DNA from: Microbacterium capsulatum
GTDB lineage: Bacteria; Actinomycetota; Actinomycetes; Actinomycetales; Microbacteriaceae
Length of the DNA stretch: 64,000 nt
Direction of reading: 5' to 3'
NCBI RefSeq assembly: GCF_030865425.1
Contig: NZ_JAVFCB010000003.1
Location: 62,001 to 126,000 of the forward strand
A program made the position numbers and the translations under genes. Below the pieces are notes generated by a model that had not been told where the DNA came from, ran no database searches, and worked only from the letters and a program-made list of their open reading frames with translations. This document shows, piece by piece, positions 32,637-42,400 of the stretch; positions within the stretch are counted from its first letter, which is position 1; each line of letters opens with the position of its first letter.

Positions 32637-34103
32637 TCACCAGGATTTCCCGATCCGGAACGTGGTGTCACCGGTCACCTTCGCGACGATGGTCGACCCC
32701 AGCGAGAACTGGATGTCGTCGAGCTTCGGGTTGCCATTCGGGTTGTTCGGCGTGAAGACCGTGTCGAGCCCGATCACGAACGGGACCGGCCCCCAGGTGT
32801 TCCCCTTCGACATGTCAGCTTTGATGAGGGGATGCGCCCCGCCGACCGCATCGGACGCGGACCCGGACGAGTACTGCCTGGCCTGCATCGTGGCCCCCAT
32901 CCCCTCGAAGCTGGGGTCGTGCCAGTTCGTGAACATTCCGTCGAATTTGATCAGCGGCGTCAGGTAGACCCACGCACTGCCTCCGCTGAAGTTCGCGGCC
33001 GGGAACGCGGTCGTGAGGTTCTCGATCTGCACCGTACCGAACACGAAGGCGCCGTCGGCCGGCGTGAAGCCGTCCGACCCGACGGACAGCGGCATCTTGT
33101 CCTTACCGCCGACCAGGTTCCACGCTTTGTCGAGAGTGGCGGCATCGGATCCCTTCACCCAGGATCCGATCTTGATCGTGATCCTCTCCTTGTTCCCGTT
33201 GCCGTCCGTCGCCTCGATCGTGTACGTCGAGCTGGGAGCGATCTTGCGATCGACGAGAGCCTGCGCGCTGGCCTTGACCGCGCTGACGCCGTCGTCGAGA
33301 CCGGAGGACAGCTTCTGGATCGTCTCGACTCGCTTCTGCAGATCTGCCGTCTGGCCCTTGATCGCCGCCGTGTCACCGGCGATGCCCGGCTTGGTCACGT
33401 CAACCTTGGCGGCCTCGTCGACGAGCTTCTGCAGCGAGGCGCGCGCGCTCGGATCGGCGACGGAGTCGTCGCCGATCGCGGCCAGTAGGTCGTGAGCGTT
33501 CTTCGCCGACGACGCGAGGGTAAACGCTGCAGTGTCAAGCTGTGCTGCGTCGTCGTGGAACGCGGCCACCGCGGCGTCCTTCTCCCTCTGCGGCACGAGA
33601 GCCGCGTTCCAGATCGCGGCGCCACCGCCGATGAGCACAAGAACCGCCAGCACGCCGCCGACCGTCCACAGCACTCGGCGGTCGCTGAGGCGCCACTTCC
33701 GCGCAGGTGTGATTCCCGCCCCGGGTTCGGCGACTGGCTCGCCGGCAACACTCATGGCCTCGCCGGCCGACGCATCGGGCGTGACCGCCTGGAAGCTCGG
33801 TGCGAACAATGCCGGGTCGGGCGCGAGCACTTCGGAAGCGGCCGGGCGCACTGACGGCACGTCGTCCCCGGCTGACCGCTCGGTTTCCCCGACCTCGAGG
33901 AGCGGCGCTGCCGGAGTCGTCCGCGCACCCCCGGCGGCAAGGGCTGCGACCGTGTGCCGCGCCCACCCGACGAGCTCGGGGTAGGCGTTCGGATGCACCT
34001 CGACAGCGCTCGCGAACTCAGGGTACTGGGCGGCGATCGCCGCGAGGTCCGCCGCAGCCGTCGCAGGATCGTGAAGTGCTGTCCATGCGCCCAACCTGTC
34101 CAT
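32637..34103 (-). CDS. Variant leucine-rich-repeat membrane protein of the type VII locus
   Basis: A 488-residue protein. Residues 1-60 (DPATAAADLAAIAAQYPEFASAVEVHPNAYPELVGWARH) form a variant-LRR helical domain. A Pro/Ala-rich linker follows, then one membrane helix (about 143-167) and an outside part with a helical, coiled-coil-like stretch (170-290). The C-terminal ~200 residues are a beta-rich domain without recognised family. The cytoplasmic vLRR and external domain suggest an accessory of the secretion machine. It is transcribed alone from a promoter carrying the shared 20-bp palindrome 79 nt upstream. Confidence 0.7.
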   Translation of the reverse strand: MDRLGAWTALHDPATAAADLAAIAAQYPEFASAVEVHPNAYPELVGWARHTVAALAAGGARTTPAAPLLEVGETERSAGDDVPSVRPAASEVLAPDPALFAPSFQAVTPDASAGEAMSVAGEPVAEPGAGITPARKWRLSDRRVLWTVGGVLAVLVLIGGGAAIWNAALVPQREKDAAVAAFHDDAAQLDTAAFTLASSAKNAHDLLAAIGDDSVADPSARASLQKLVDEAAKVDVTKPGIAGDTAAIKGQTADLQKRVETIQKLSSGLDDGVSAVKASAQALVDRKIAPSSTYTIEATDGNGNKERITIKIGSWVKGSDAATLDKAWNLVGGKDKMPLSVGSDGFTPADGAFVFGTVQIENLTTAFPAANFSGGSAWVYLTPLIKFDGMFTNWHDPSFEGMGATMQARQYSSGSASDAVGGAHPLIKADMSKGNTWGPVPFVIGLDTVFTPNNPNGNPKLDDIQFSLGSTIVAKVTGDTTFRIGKSW

Positions 34104-34181
34104 GCGAACTCTCTCTCATCCCTCGAGATCCTCTGCCGGGATCACTGTGTCCCGATCTCACCGCACCCGCGCGTGACCCGC

Positions 34182-34201
34182 GATGGGCAATATGTCCCAC
34201 C
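34182..34201. promoter_or_regulatory. Shared 20-bp palindrome of the type VII locus (copy 1)
   Basis: GATGGGCAATATGTCCCACC lies 79 nt before the start codon of the variant-LRR gene. It matches the copies at 39470 and 59321, including the CG that follows CCATC when read on the minus strand. Confidence 0.7.
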
Positions 34202-34253
34202 GGGCGCCCTTCGTGATCGGGCGGCGTCTCAGGTCAGGACATCTGCGATCTCC

Positions 34254-34652
34254 TCAACCGCCGTATGCGGAGCCGTAATGCGCCAGCTGCGTGAACATCA
34301 CGATCCAGATGATCACCCCGATGACCGCCGCCGCGATGCTGAGATACCCGAGCACGAGCCCGGCAACGGCCAGCCCGCGCCCCTGCTCGCCCGTTCGCCG
34401 GATCTGCGCGAGAGCGACATGCCCGAAGACGACAGCGAGCAGCGAAATGAAGAACGCGAAGATCAGAGACAAGATCGCCATCGTGTTCGTGCGCGTCGAC
34501 AACGGGTAGCCGTCCGGGCCGACTCCTCCCTGCGGTTGAGCCGTCCGGCGACGGTTCGATGCGCTTGCGGTCACGACGATCACTACGACAACCACCACAA
34601 CGACGACCACGAACAAGATGATCAGGTGCCACCCGCTGAGTCCACCGAACAT
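34254..34652 (-). CDS. DUF4190-type membrane protein
   Basis: A 132-residue protein with an N-terminal helix made almost only of valine and isoleucine (residues 8-28), a short basic stretch, and two further helices. The segment TNTMAILSLIFAFFISLLAVVFGHVALAQIRRTGEQGRGLAVAGLVLGYLSIA is the DUF4190 signature. Function unknown; such proteins are common in actinobacterial envelopes. It is the last gene of the WXG-FHA operon, 14 nt after the upstream FHA gene. Confidence 0.75.
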   Translation of the reverse strand: MFGGLSGWHLIILFVVVVVVVVVVIVVTASASNRRRTAQPQGGVGPDGYPLSTRTNTMAILSLIFAFFISLLAVVFGHVALAQIRRTGEQGRGLAVAGLVLGYLSIAAAVIGVIIWIVMFTQLAHYGSAYGG

Positions 34653-34666
34653 GTGACTTCTCCTTG

Positions 34667-36373
34667 CTATCCGAGGCCGGCTTGGCTATCCGCGCCGGCT
34701 TGCCCGGCATGCCGGATCTGGATGACGAACTCGCCGAGGCGCAGGTCTGCGTCGCGCCGGACGGCGTGCGGCTGCTCGACGAGGACCCTGGTCGCCGAGC
34801 CGTCGATGACGATCGCCGTGCCGTTCGTCGAGTGCAGGTCGGTGACGAACAGCTCCCCGTCGCGGAGCTGAAGCTGCGCATGGGTCTTGGAGATCGACTT
34901 CGCCGGATCCCGCAGCGGCACCAGCACGGTTCCCGGCTCGGTCGGATCCGCGATCGGGTCGCGCCCGAAGCGCATCGCCGAACCGATCGGGAGCGTCCGC
35001 CCGTCGGGGAGGACGACCTGCCAGGCCGCGGCAGGCGAAACTACGCGAGTCACATCGAGGTCGTCCTCCTGGTCGACAGCGACCGCCGGACCTGACGGCG
35101 CGGTTGCGCCCAGCGCGGAATCGCTCGCCGCGGAGGCGGGATCCGTCGGCGCGAGGCCCGGGATGGAGGCGATCACCTCGCCAGCGCGCTCCGCGGGCGG
35201 CGGGACCCACCCCGGAACCACGGGCGGAACCCGCTCGTCCGACGGGACCACGACCGGTGTAGCAGCGACCGGGGCAGGTACCGGGGGAATGATTGGAAGC
35301 TGCGTGAGCGGTTCCGGCATCGGCGGAAGCGGTGCAGGCGCCGACACCCCGGTCGTCGTCAGCGGAATCGGCGGCACCGGAACCAGCGCCCCGGGCGGGT
35401 TCGACGAAGCCGGCGGAACGGGCGCGTCCGTATCTGCTTTCATCGCCTCGGCACTGTTCCGCGCGCGTTCCTGGCGCAGCTTGGCGGCAAGCTCGTCGGC
35501 GGCGGCGGAGTTCGCCCTGCGGCCGAGCAGGAAGCCGATACCGGCGATGACCCCGCCGAACACCAAGACCAGGATCGGTCCCACCGTGACGTTGCTGGGC
35601 GTCGCGTACCAGAAGATGAGCCCACCGACCGCGATCGCACCACCGACGATCTGCACCGTCCGGGCGGTCGACTCGCTGATCCCCGAGGCCGTGCTGACAC
35701 CGCCGCCTTCCTGCCCCAGGGGCGCAGGCGTGACAGGCCCGGGAGCCTGGGGCGTGGGAGGCACGGGCACCGGGGGCGCGACGGCGGCCGGCACAGGCCT
35801 GTCGGACGCGACGGTCTCCGCGGGGAGAGACACCGCGGAGACCGCCCCCGTGGACGGTGCGAAGGCAGGAAGGACCGGGTCCGGCGCCGGTACCGCCGCA
35901 GAGACCTCTGGAGGGTGGATCTCTTCTGGCGCGGAGGATGTCGGGACGGCCGAGGGCGTCGATACGACCGGCTCCCGGTCTTCGCGTTCGACCATCCGGA
36001 TCCGCGCCGAGGGATCAGCCGCCTGCATGGCCTGCCCGAAGGTCGTCATGAACCTGCGGTAGATCCCGATGCCTTCCATCGACTTCGGACCCACCGGGAT
36101 GAAATACACGGTGGTCTGCGAAGTGCGGTACTGCTCGATCGCGCTGACGACCCTGGTGCGGCCGTCCGCATCCTCGGCGGAGACCACGAAATGCATGAGC
36201 GCCCCGCCGAGCAGACCGGTCAGGGCGACCCGGATCCCGCTCGCTCCTTCCCCGATGATCCGCAGGCTTCTCTGCGTGCCCACGGCGTGGCGTGCGATCT
36301 CGATCGTGCGGTCGATCGACAAGTCGGAGTCGATCTCGATCCGTGCCTTGGCCAGCTTGTGCGGCTTCCCCAT
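34667..36373 (-). CDS. FHA-domain protein with membrane hairpin (568 aa)
   Basis: Residues 1-140 form an alpha/beta domain of no recognised family (LRIIGEGASGIRVALTGLLGGALMHFVVS ... TTVYFIPVGPKSMEGIGIYRRFM). After a Pro-rich linker, two helices cross the membrane (about 245-290). A second long Pro-rich linker leads to a C-terminal FHA domain (about 470-560) with RFGRDPI, KSISKTHAQLQL and DLHSTNG, i.e. all phosphothreonine-binding residues. It is thus a candidate substrate-docking partner of the locus kinase. Overlaps the preceding FHA gene by one base (TGATG). Confidence 0.75.
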   Translation of the reverse strand: MGKPHKLAKARIEIDSDLSIDRTIEIARHAVGTQRSLRIIGEGASGIRVALTGLLGGALMHFVVSAEDADGRTRVVSAIEQYRTSQTTVYFIPVGPKSMEGIGIYRRFMTTFGQAMQAADPSARIRMVEREDREPVVSTPSAVPTSSAPEEIHPPEVSAAVPAPDPVLPAFAPSTGAVSAVSLPAETVASDRPVPAAVAPPVPVPPTPQAPGPVTPAPLGQEGGGVSTASGISESTARTVQIVGGAIAVGGLIFWYATPSNVTVGPILVLVFGGVIAGIGFLLGRRANSAAADELAAKLRQERARNSAEAMKADTDAPVPPASSNPPGALVPVPPIPLTTTGVSAPAPLPPMPEPLTQLPIIPPVPAPVAATPVVVPSDERVPPVVPGWVPPPAERAGEVIASIPGLAPTDPASAASDSALGATAPSGPAVAVDQEDDLDVTRVVSPAAAWQVVLPDGRTLPIGSAMRFGRDPIADPTEPGTVLVPLRDPAKSISKTHAQLQLRDGELFVTDLHSTNGTAIVIDGSATRVLVEQPHAVRRDADLRLGEFVIQIRHAGQAGADSQAGLG

Positions 36374-37506
36374 CAGAGACCTGCTTCCTTACCCAGTCGG
36401 ATCGTGTACTCGCCGATCCGCAGCTCGGCATCGGCACGAACGAGAAAGGGCGCGCCCGGCGCGAGCACGGTCGGCGTGCCGTCGGCGAAACGAACGACCG
36501 TGCCGTTGGTCGAGTGCAGGTCGGTGACGAGGACCCCGTCCTCCGTGACCGAGAGTGCCGCATGCGTCTTCGAGATCGACTTCGCCGCATCGTCTAGCGG
36601 GATGAGAAGAGCGGACGGATCCGACGGATCAGCTCCCGGATCCCGTCCCAGTCGTGCAGAACATCCGAGTGCGATCTGCCGCCCGTCGGTGAGCACGATC
36701 CGCCAGGATCCGGTCGGCTGCACCGTGATCCGGGTCGCGTCAAGGCCGTCATCGGCGGCGGGAGCGACGATTTCGGGCATCGGCGGAGCAACGGGTACCG
36801 GGGGAGCGGGCGGCACGATTCCCGGGACTGCCTGGATCGGTGCCGCTGGCACAGGTGGAACGGCCATCGTTGGGATCGCTGGAGCCGGGGGCAGCGACGG
36901 CACGGTCGGCGCAGCGAACCCCCCGGACGACGTGGCAAACTCGGCGGCCGGGACAGCGGGCACGGGCGGCACCGAGGGAACGGCCGGCGCAGCGTAGGGC
37001 TGCGAAACCGGCCACTCGTACGCCATCCCGGGCACGACCGCCCCGAAGGATGCCCGGCCACCCGGAGGGCCGTCGAATCGCGCGCCCCGCGGGTCCGACG
37101 GTTGCAGCAGGAACACGAGCGTGATGATCGGCCCAGCGAAAGGGATCAGCGCGAACAGAAGCGTTAACCCCGAGCGGCCCGCATCGTGCAGACGGCGTAC
37201 ACCGACGGAGATCATCATGACCGATCCCGCGAGGAACGCGATCCAGACGAGCAGCCCGACGACGCTCAGGAACGCGACGATTCCGCTGTCGTACATGCTC
37301 ACGGTCACCACCCCGGCGATCGTCAGCAGGATCTCGACCGCCAAATAGCCGCCGTCCACAAGGAGCGCCGTCTTCCAGTACTCCGAGCGACTCGCGCGTC
37401 CCGTGTAGACGAAGGCCTTCTTCACGAAGCGCCGGGCCACCGCGTCGAACGGTGCCCCGTAGTACGGCTGGTCGAGCGGCGGTTCAGCCACAGGTTGGAT
37501 GGTCAT
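36373..37506 (-). CDS. DUF805-like membrane protein with C-terminal FHA domain
   Basis: A 377-residue fusion. Residues ~25-125 resemble DUF805 (FVYTGRASRSEYWKTALLV, then VRRLHDAGRSG and LLQPSDPRGARFDG) with four membrane helices. A Pro-rich linker (~140-235) follows. The FHA domain (~265-350) carries RLGRDPG, KSISKTHAALSV and DLHSTNG and is closely similar to that of the next gene, so the two FHA domains are duplicates. ATG 37506 has TTGGAG 8 nt upstream. Confidence 0.78.
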   Translation of the reverse strand: MTIQPVAEPPLDQPYYGAPFDAVARRFVKKAFVYTGRASRSEYWKTALLVDGGYLAVEILLTIAGVVTVSMYDSGIVAFLSVVGLLVWIAFLAGSVMMISVGVRRLHDAGRSGLTLLFALIPFAGPIITLVFLLQPSDPRGARFDGPPGGRASFGAVVPGMAYEWPVSQPYAAPAVPSVPPVPAVPAAEFATSSGGFAAPTVPSLPPAPAIPTMAVPPVPAAPIQAVPGIVPPAPPVPVAPPMPEIVAPAADDGLDATRITVQPTGSWRIVLTDGRQIALGCSARLGRDPGADPSDPSALLIPLDDAAKSISKTHAALSVTEDGVLVTDLHSTNGTVVRFADGTPTVLAPGAPFLVRADAELRIGEYTIRLGKEAGL

Positions 37507-37571
37507 CGTTTTGCTCCAAGGGGGTCGCGGGTGCGGATCATCGCCGATCGACGAGGCGGCGACGTCGGGCG

Positions 37572-38183
37572 TCACGCATTCACGGGGACCGGCGGTTGCC
37601 GGCCGGCGGATTCCGAGACCAAAGCCTGGGCGAGCCGGTCGAACCCCTCTCCCGCCGCCTGGACGCATCGTTCGAACCGATCGGCATCCTTTGCCGCCAG
37701 CCGAACGTCCCCCTGCGCAAAGTACGCATCGACGATCACCTCGTCCCGGTCGCACAGCGTGACGCGAAGGCGCGCTGTCGGATCAGACTCCAGCGCGCCA
37801 CGGATCACCCGCGAAACGAGATCATCGTCGCCGAGTGCGTACTCGACGACCGGACCATGCAGAACCGCGACCAAGGTCGCTCCTTCGCTCAGGATCACAA
37901 TCGCCGGAGGCACCAGCGAGCCATCGGAGCGGATGCTGATCCAGCCGTGTGCCCGCCTCGCAGCGGCAGCGACAAGGAGGGACACTTCGCGCTCGGCCGT
38001 GCTCTCGGCGTCATCAGCGGCGTCGAGCCTGCCGATGAGCTGCATGAACCCGCCCTCGAATCCGTCGGACCCGACCCCGTAGTTGCAAATCGCCGCTGCC
38101 CCCTGCGGCCCCGCACCGAGTAGCGCGAGCGATTCGAACGGCAGGAGCAGGCCGCTGCCCGCCGGTTCCCGAGAATCTGTCAT
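37572..38183 (-). CDS. Unknown soluble protein (203 aa) next to the WXG genes
   Basis: No family recognised with confidence. The protein is soluble, with no signal peptide or membrane helix. An N-terminal helical part (FMQLIGRLDAADDAESTAEREVSLLVAAAARRAHGW) is followed by a beta-rich part (ISIRSDGSLVPPAIVILSEG and LRVTLCDRDEVIVDAYF). It lies 9 nt after the large WXG gene. Size, fold pattern and position would suit a chaperone for a type VII substrate (EspG-like role) or an immunity protein. This is inference from context only. Confidence 0.6.
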   Translation of the reverse strand: MTDSREPAGSGLLLPFESLALLGAGPQGAAAICNYGVGSDGFEGGFMQLIGRLDAADDAESTAEREVSLLVAAAARRAHGWISIRSDGSLVPPAIVILSEGATLVAVLHGPVVEYALGDDDLVSRVIRGALESDPTARLRVTLCDRDEVIVDAYFAQGDVRLAAKDADRFERCVQAAGEGFDRLAQALVSESAGRQPPVPVNA

Positions 38184-38192
38184 GGTCGTCCT

Positions 38193-39050
38193 TTAATAGA
38201 CCTTGATGCCCATGGAGAGCAGCCAGTCGGCGGGGCCCTGCATGGCCGTCTCCGCAATCCTGTTCATCCACGGAGCCTTGCGCTCGACGTTGTCGTTGCC
38301 GAGATTGATGAAACCCTGCAAGCCCGAATAGCGCGTGGCGATCTCGCTTTCGGAATAGCCGCGCCCTTCCATCCACGCCATGTGCTCATCCCGCGACGCC
38401 TGATCCAGAGGGATGAAGAAGCCTGTCATTTCCTTCATGCCGCCCCAGAGCATCGATATGGGGCTCGGCGTAAACGAGAAGGCCCCGTCGGCAGCGGTGA
38501 GCATTGCCCCCGACCAGTCACCCTCCCTGACCGCCAGCGCCAACCGCGCCGCGTCATCGCCGAGGCCGATACCTTTCAAGGCAGAGCTGATGTAAGAACC
38601 GTGCGGCACCACCTTCCAGACGTCGAAGTCCTTCCCTGTCACGTTGCTCACGACAGACCCCGCCATATCGACGACATCCGAGAACGACTTGGATCCATCG
38701 ATCACCACGTCCTGGACGAAGGATCCGACTGATCCCGGGATGCCGACGAGGCCGCGCGCGGAGCCACCTCCGATCGCCCGACCCTGCGCCGCACTCGCCC
38801 GATCCTGCTCGTCGGCGTTGCGGCGCAGGTCGTTTGCGGCGGAGCGCAGGGTCTCGGCCGCGCTGTGCACGCGGCGGCTGTAATCCGAGTCCCACAGGTG
38901 CCGGAAGCGCACAGCGACCGGCCCGAGCCAGGCGGAGATCTGGATCGCGCTGCCCACCGTCATCCGATGCGCGTCCAGCTGCTGCGCGTGGCGGTCGAAC
39001 TGCTGCGCGAGGGTGCGCAGCTGCGCGATGTCCGCACCGTACATGGCCAT
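38193..39050 (-). CDS. Large WXG-type protein (285 aa), candidate type VII substrate
   Basis: Residues 1-100 form an ESAT-6-like helical hairpin: YGADIAQLRTLAQQFDRHAQQLDAHR, the WXG turn WLG at 41-43, then FRHLWDSDYSRRVHSAAETLRSAANDL. Unlike EsxA-type proteins it continues for ~185 residues, with a Gly-rich turn, a weakly hydrophobic stretch and an Asp/Trp-rich C-terminus (REGDWSGAML ... HMAWMEGRGYSESEIATRYSGL). No known toxin motif is seen. It could be a secreted effector or a structural partner of the 87-aa WXG100 protein 65 nt upstream. Two ATGs are possible (39050, 39044). Confidence 0.75.
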   Translation of the reverse strand: MAMYGADIAQLRTLAQQFDRHAQQLDAHRMTVGSAIQISAWLGPVAVRFRHLWDSDYSRRVHSAAETLRSAANDLRRNADEQDRASAAQGRAIGGGSARGLVGIPGSVGSFVQDVVIDGSKSFSDVVDMAGSVVSNVTGKDFDVWKVVPHGSYISSALKGIGLGDDAARLALAVREGDWSGAMLTAADGAFSFTPSPISMLWGGMKEMTGFFIPLDQASRDEHMAWMEGRGYSESEIATRYSGLQGFINLGNDNVERKAPWMNRIAETAMQGPADWLLSMGIKVY

Positions 39051-39115
39051 GGGCGGTCCCTTCTGAATCGTTCCCGGCCCGCCGCGACGACGTGTCGTGG
39101 CGGGCCGATCCGGGC

Positions 39116-39379
39116 TTACTGCGAGGCCTGCTCCTGCTGAGCGGCGTTCTGCTGGGCGTTCTGCGCGGCGTCGCGGAGAGCCTGGGCGACCTGCTTCAGC
39201 GCGGAGGTGTGCTGGCCCGACCAGTCGTTGCGGAACTTGGTCGCGTCGGGGCCCTCCCACTGGGTGTTGTTGAGCGCGCCGGTGAGGCTGCTCAGGATTG
39301 AGTCGATGTCCGACGCCTTCTGGCTGAGCTGGGTGCTCAGCTGCCGGACCTGCTGTACGTCAAGACCCCACACGGCCAT
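39116..39379 (-). CDS. WXG100 (ESAT-6-like) protein
   Basis: A classical 87-residue WXG100 protein: helix 1 VWGLDVQQVRQLSTQLSQKASDIDSILSSL, the WEG turn at residues 41-43, helix 2 DATKFRNDWSGQHTSALKQVAQALRDAAQ and a Gln/Ala-rich tail. Such proteins are exported as helical-hairpin dimers by EccC/EssC ATPases and serve as both substrate and component. It is the first gene of its operon, has RBS AGGAAAGGAAA, and lies 91 nt downstream of a copy of the shared palindrome, right behind the EssC-like gene. Confidence 0.9.
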   Translation of the reverse strand: MAVWGLDVQQVRQLSTQLSQKASDIDSILSSLTGALNNTQWEGPDATKFRNDWSGQHTSALKQVAQALRDAAQNAQQNAAQQEQASQ

Positions 39380-39469
39380 GTCGGTTTCCTTTCCTCTGCG
39401 GATCGATCGATCCGACGTCTTCTCGCTCCTGCGATACCCACAAGCTAGGGGCGGCCCCGCGGGGCTGTC

Positions 39470-39489
39470 GATGGAGAACATGTCCCATC
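39470..39489. promoter_or_regulatory. Shared 20-bp palindrome of the type VII locus (copy 2)
   Basis: GATGGAGAACATGTCCCATC is nearly a perfect palindrome. It begins 10 nt after the stop of the EssC-like gene and is 91 nt before the WXG100 start. It marks a separate promoter for the WXG operon. Confidence 0.75.
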
Positions 39490-39498
39490 CGCGGACCG

Positions 39499-42400
39499 TC
39501 ACACATGCGCCACCTGAACCTTCGCGGCACGGCCTCCCGCGATGAGGAATCCCCGGCCAGCGGGGAAATCCGCACGACGGATCCGGCCGAGCGGAGTCCC
39601 GAGGAGCAGGTCCCCGTCCATCTCTCCCGGCACGAGGATGAGCCCCCGGCGCGACGCCTTGAACGGCTGCCCGAGCGTGTAGGCCTGCGACCAGGTGGAG
39701 GACTCGCCCTCGCCGACGACGAACAGCTCTTCGCGGGCCGCGGCCTTCACGAGCCGGTCGAGCTCGTACTCCGCTTCGGTCCCGGTGAACTCTGGCAGCC
39801 CTTCGACGAAGAGCGCGAAGCGCTCGCGAGCCTCGATCCGCGGGACGAGTTCGGACGCCAGGGCGAGCACGGCCTCCGGGCCCTCGGCCCTGCGACTCCA
39901 TCCGGCGCTCGCGAGCACGCTGCGCCGCGACGAGAGCAGGACCGTCTGCAGGGCCGGATCCGCTCGACGCACCGCGGCGCCCAGCGTCGCGACCGCGGTG
40001 GTGCGCCCGCTGCCCGGAGGGCCGGCGAGCAGCAGCGGACCGCTGGTGCGCACGACCGCGGCGCCCAGCGTGACGTCGTCCACGCCGATCACCGGGGTCT
40101 CGGCCGGGCCCACCGGAAGATCCGCGAGCAGCACATGCTCGGGCACCCGTCCGACGCCGGCAGGCCGGGGACCCGTGGCGCGGCCGAGGCTGCGACCCAG
40201 CCGCTCCATCTCGCGGGCCTGCTCGGCGATGTTCCCGCTCGCCCCGAGCACGGCGATCTGCACCTCCAGCCCGCGCACGATGCCCCGCCCTGGCGGGGAG
40301 ACCGGGCTCAGCACGTCGCGCGGCGCACCGAGCATGAGGTAGTCGTCCTCGTGCGCGAGTCGCAGCACGATGCGCTGCTGCATGGTCGACGCGATCGAGG
40401 TCGGCAACGCATTCGGCCGATCCGCCGTGGCGACCACATGCACGCCGAGCGCGCGACCGTCCGCGGCGATCTGAGCGAAAGCGCTGAACGAGGCGCTCAG
40501 ATGCGCGGCCCCGAACTCGTACTGCTCCTTGAAGGCACCGATCCCGTCGACGAGCAGCAGGATACGCGGCTCCTCGGGCGCCTGCGCGAGCGCACGGTAC
40601 TCCGAGACGGATCCGGCGTTCACGGCCGCATAGCGGACGGCACGCTCGTCGACGATGTCACGGAGGAGGCGCAGCAGGCGCACCACACGCTCCTCATCGT
40701 CGCCCTGGATGATCGCGCCGACGTGCGGGAGCCCGTCGAGCATGCTGAGACCCCGGGAGCCGAAATCGAGGCCGTAGACGTGCGCCGGTCCGCCGTGACG
40801 GGCGGTCGCCGCGGCCGCGACGGCGATCGTGCGCAGCGCCGTACTCTTGCCGGCTCCGCCCGCCCCGAAGATCACCAGGTTGCCGTCGTCGGGCTCGAAG
40901 AAGAACGCCGGCTGTGCCTGCCGGGCCGGTTCGTCGATCACGCCGAGCGGCAGCGCGGTGTCGACCCTCGGGTTGGGCAGCCGGTCGAACCGGTACACCG
41001 CCGCGAGCTCGTCGAGCCAGGGTCTCCGCGGCGCGGGGATCCCGGCACGGGTCGCCGCCTCGCCCGCCGTGCGCACGATGCGGGAGATGTCGTTCGGGCC
41101 GCTCTCCACGGCGACCTGCTCGGCCTGCGGCTCCTCCCAGTCGGCGTGCACGCCGAAGCCCAGGCCGGCGACGTCGATCCGGGGCGTCGGCGGCTCACCG
41201 CTGGTGTGCCCGCCGGCGTAGCCGGTCTGGAACGGGATCAGGCGGCCCGGCCCGATCTTCACCGCTCCCCTGCCGGGGACCGACGGGTCGAAGAAGGCGG
41301 CCATCTGATCGCCGAGGATGTCGGCGGAGTCCTCGGCGTCGGCCATCCGCAAGGCGATGCGCAGGTTAGTGTTGGCACGCAGGTTGTCCTTGATCACGCC
41401 CGCCGGGCGCTGGGTAGCGAGTACCAGATGCAGGCCCAGCGAACGGCCGCGCTGAGCGACGTCCACGACGCCGTCGACGAACTCGGGCACCTCCTGCACG
41501 AGTGCGGCGAACTCGTCGACCACGATCACGAGACTCGGCGGGCACGCCGGATCCCCGCTCTTCTCCATCGACGCGAGATCCTTCGCGCCGGCCGCATTGA
41601 GCACATGCTCGCGGTGGCGCAGCTCTGCGCGCAGCGACTCGAGCGCCCGCCGCACGAGGTGCGGGGAGAGGTCGGTGACGAGCCCCACGGTGTGCGGAAG
41701 CTGGACGCAGTCGGCGAACGCCGCTCCGCCCTTGTAGTCGACGAACAGGAACGTGAGCCGGTCGGGGCTGTGCGCGGCAGCCATCGCGAGCACCCAGGAC
41801 TGCAGGAACTCGCTCTTTCCCGCGCCGGTCGTTCCGCCGACGAGCGCGTGCGGGCCGTCGGCACGCAGGTCGAGCGAGAACGGCTCCGATCCGGCATGGC
41901 CGAACACCGCCCGCAGCGTCCCGTCTCGCCTGCGCGGGGCGGCAGCGTCGCCGCGTGCCGTGATGGATCCGCTCTGGCGCCAGCGGTCGACGATCGCGTC
42001 CGCGTCATCGAGCACGTCGTCTCCGAGCAGCGCGGGCAGCCCGATGGATCGCGGCAGGTCGGAGTCGTCGACGTCCGGCGTGCCGATGTCGACGACCGGG
42101 GCCAGCTGACGGGCGAGGTACTCGGCCCCGGCGATGTCGAGCCGCTCCGGAACGATGGGAGTGGCCAGCGTGCCGTGACGCACCTGTCCGGTTGCGGCGG
42201 TGCCCTGATCGTCCACGTGCACCACCGCGCGGCAGGCCGCCGGCAGCTGCTCGACCCTCGGAGCGCACCACACCAGGTGCACGCCGGCGTCCGGGCCGCG
42301 TTCGGCGATGCGGGTCAGCCTCGCCCGGTCGGCGGGCACGCCGTGCTCGACGAACACGACGAGCGCCGGGACACGAGGTTCGGGCATGTCGGACGGCGCG

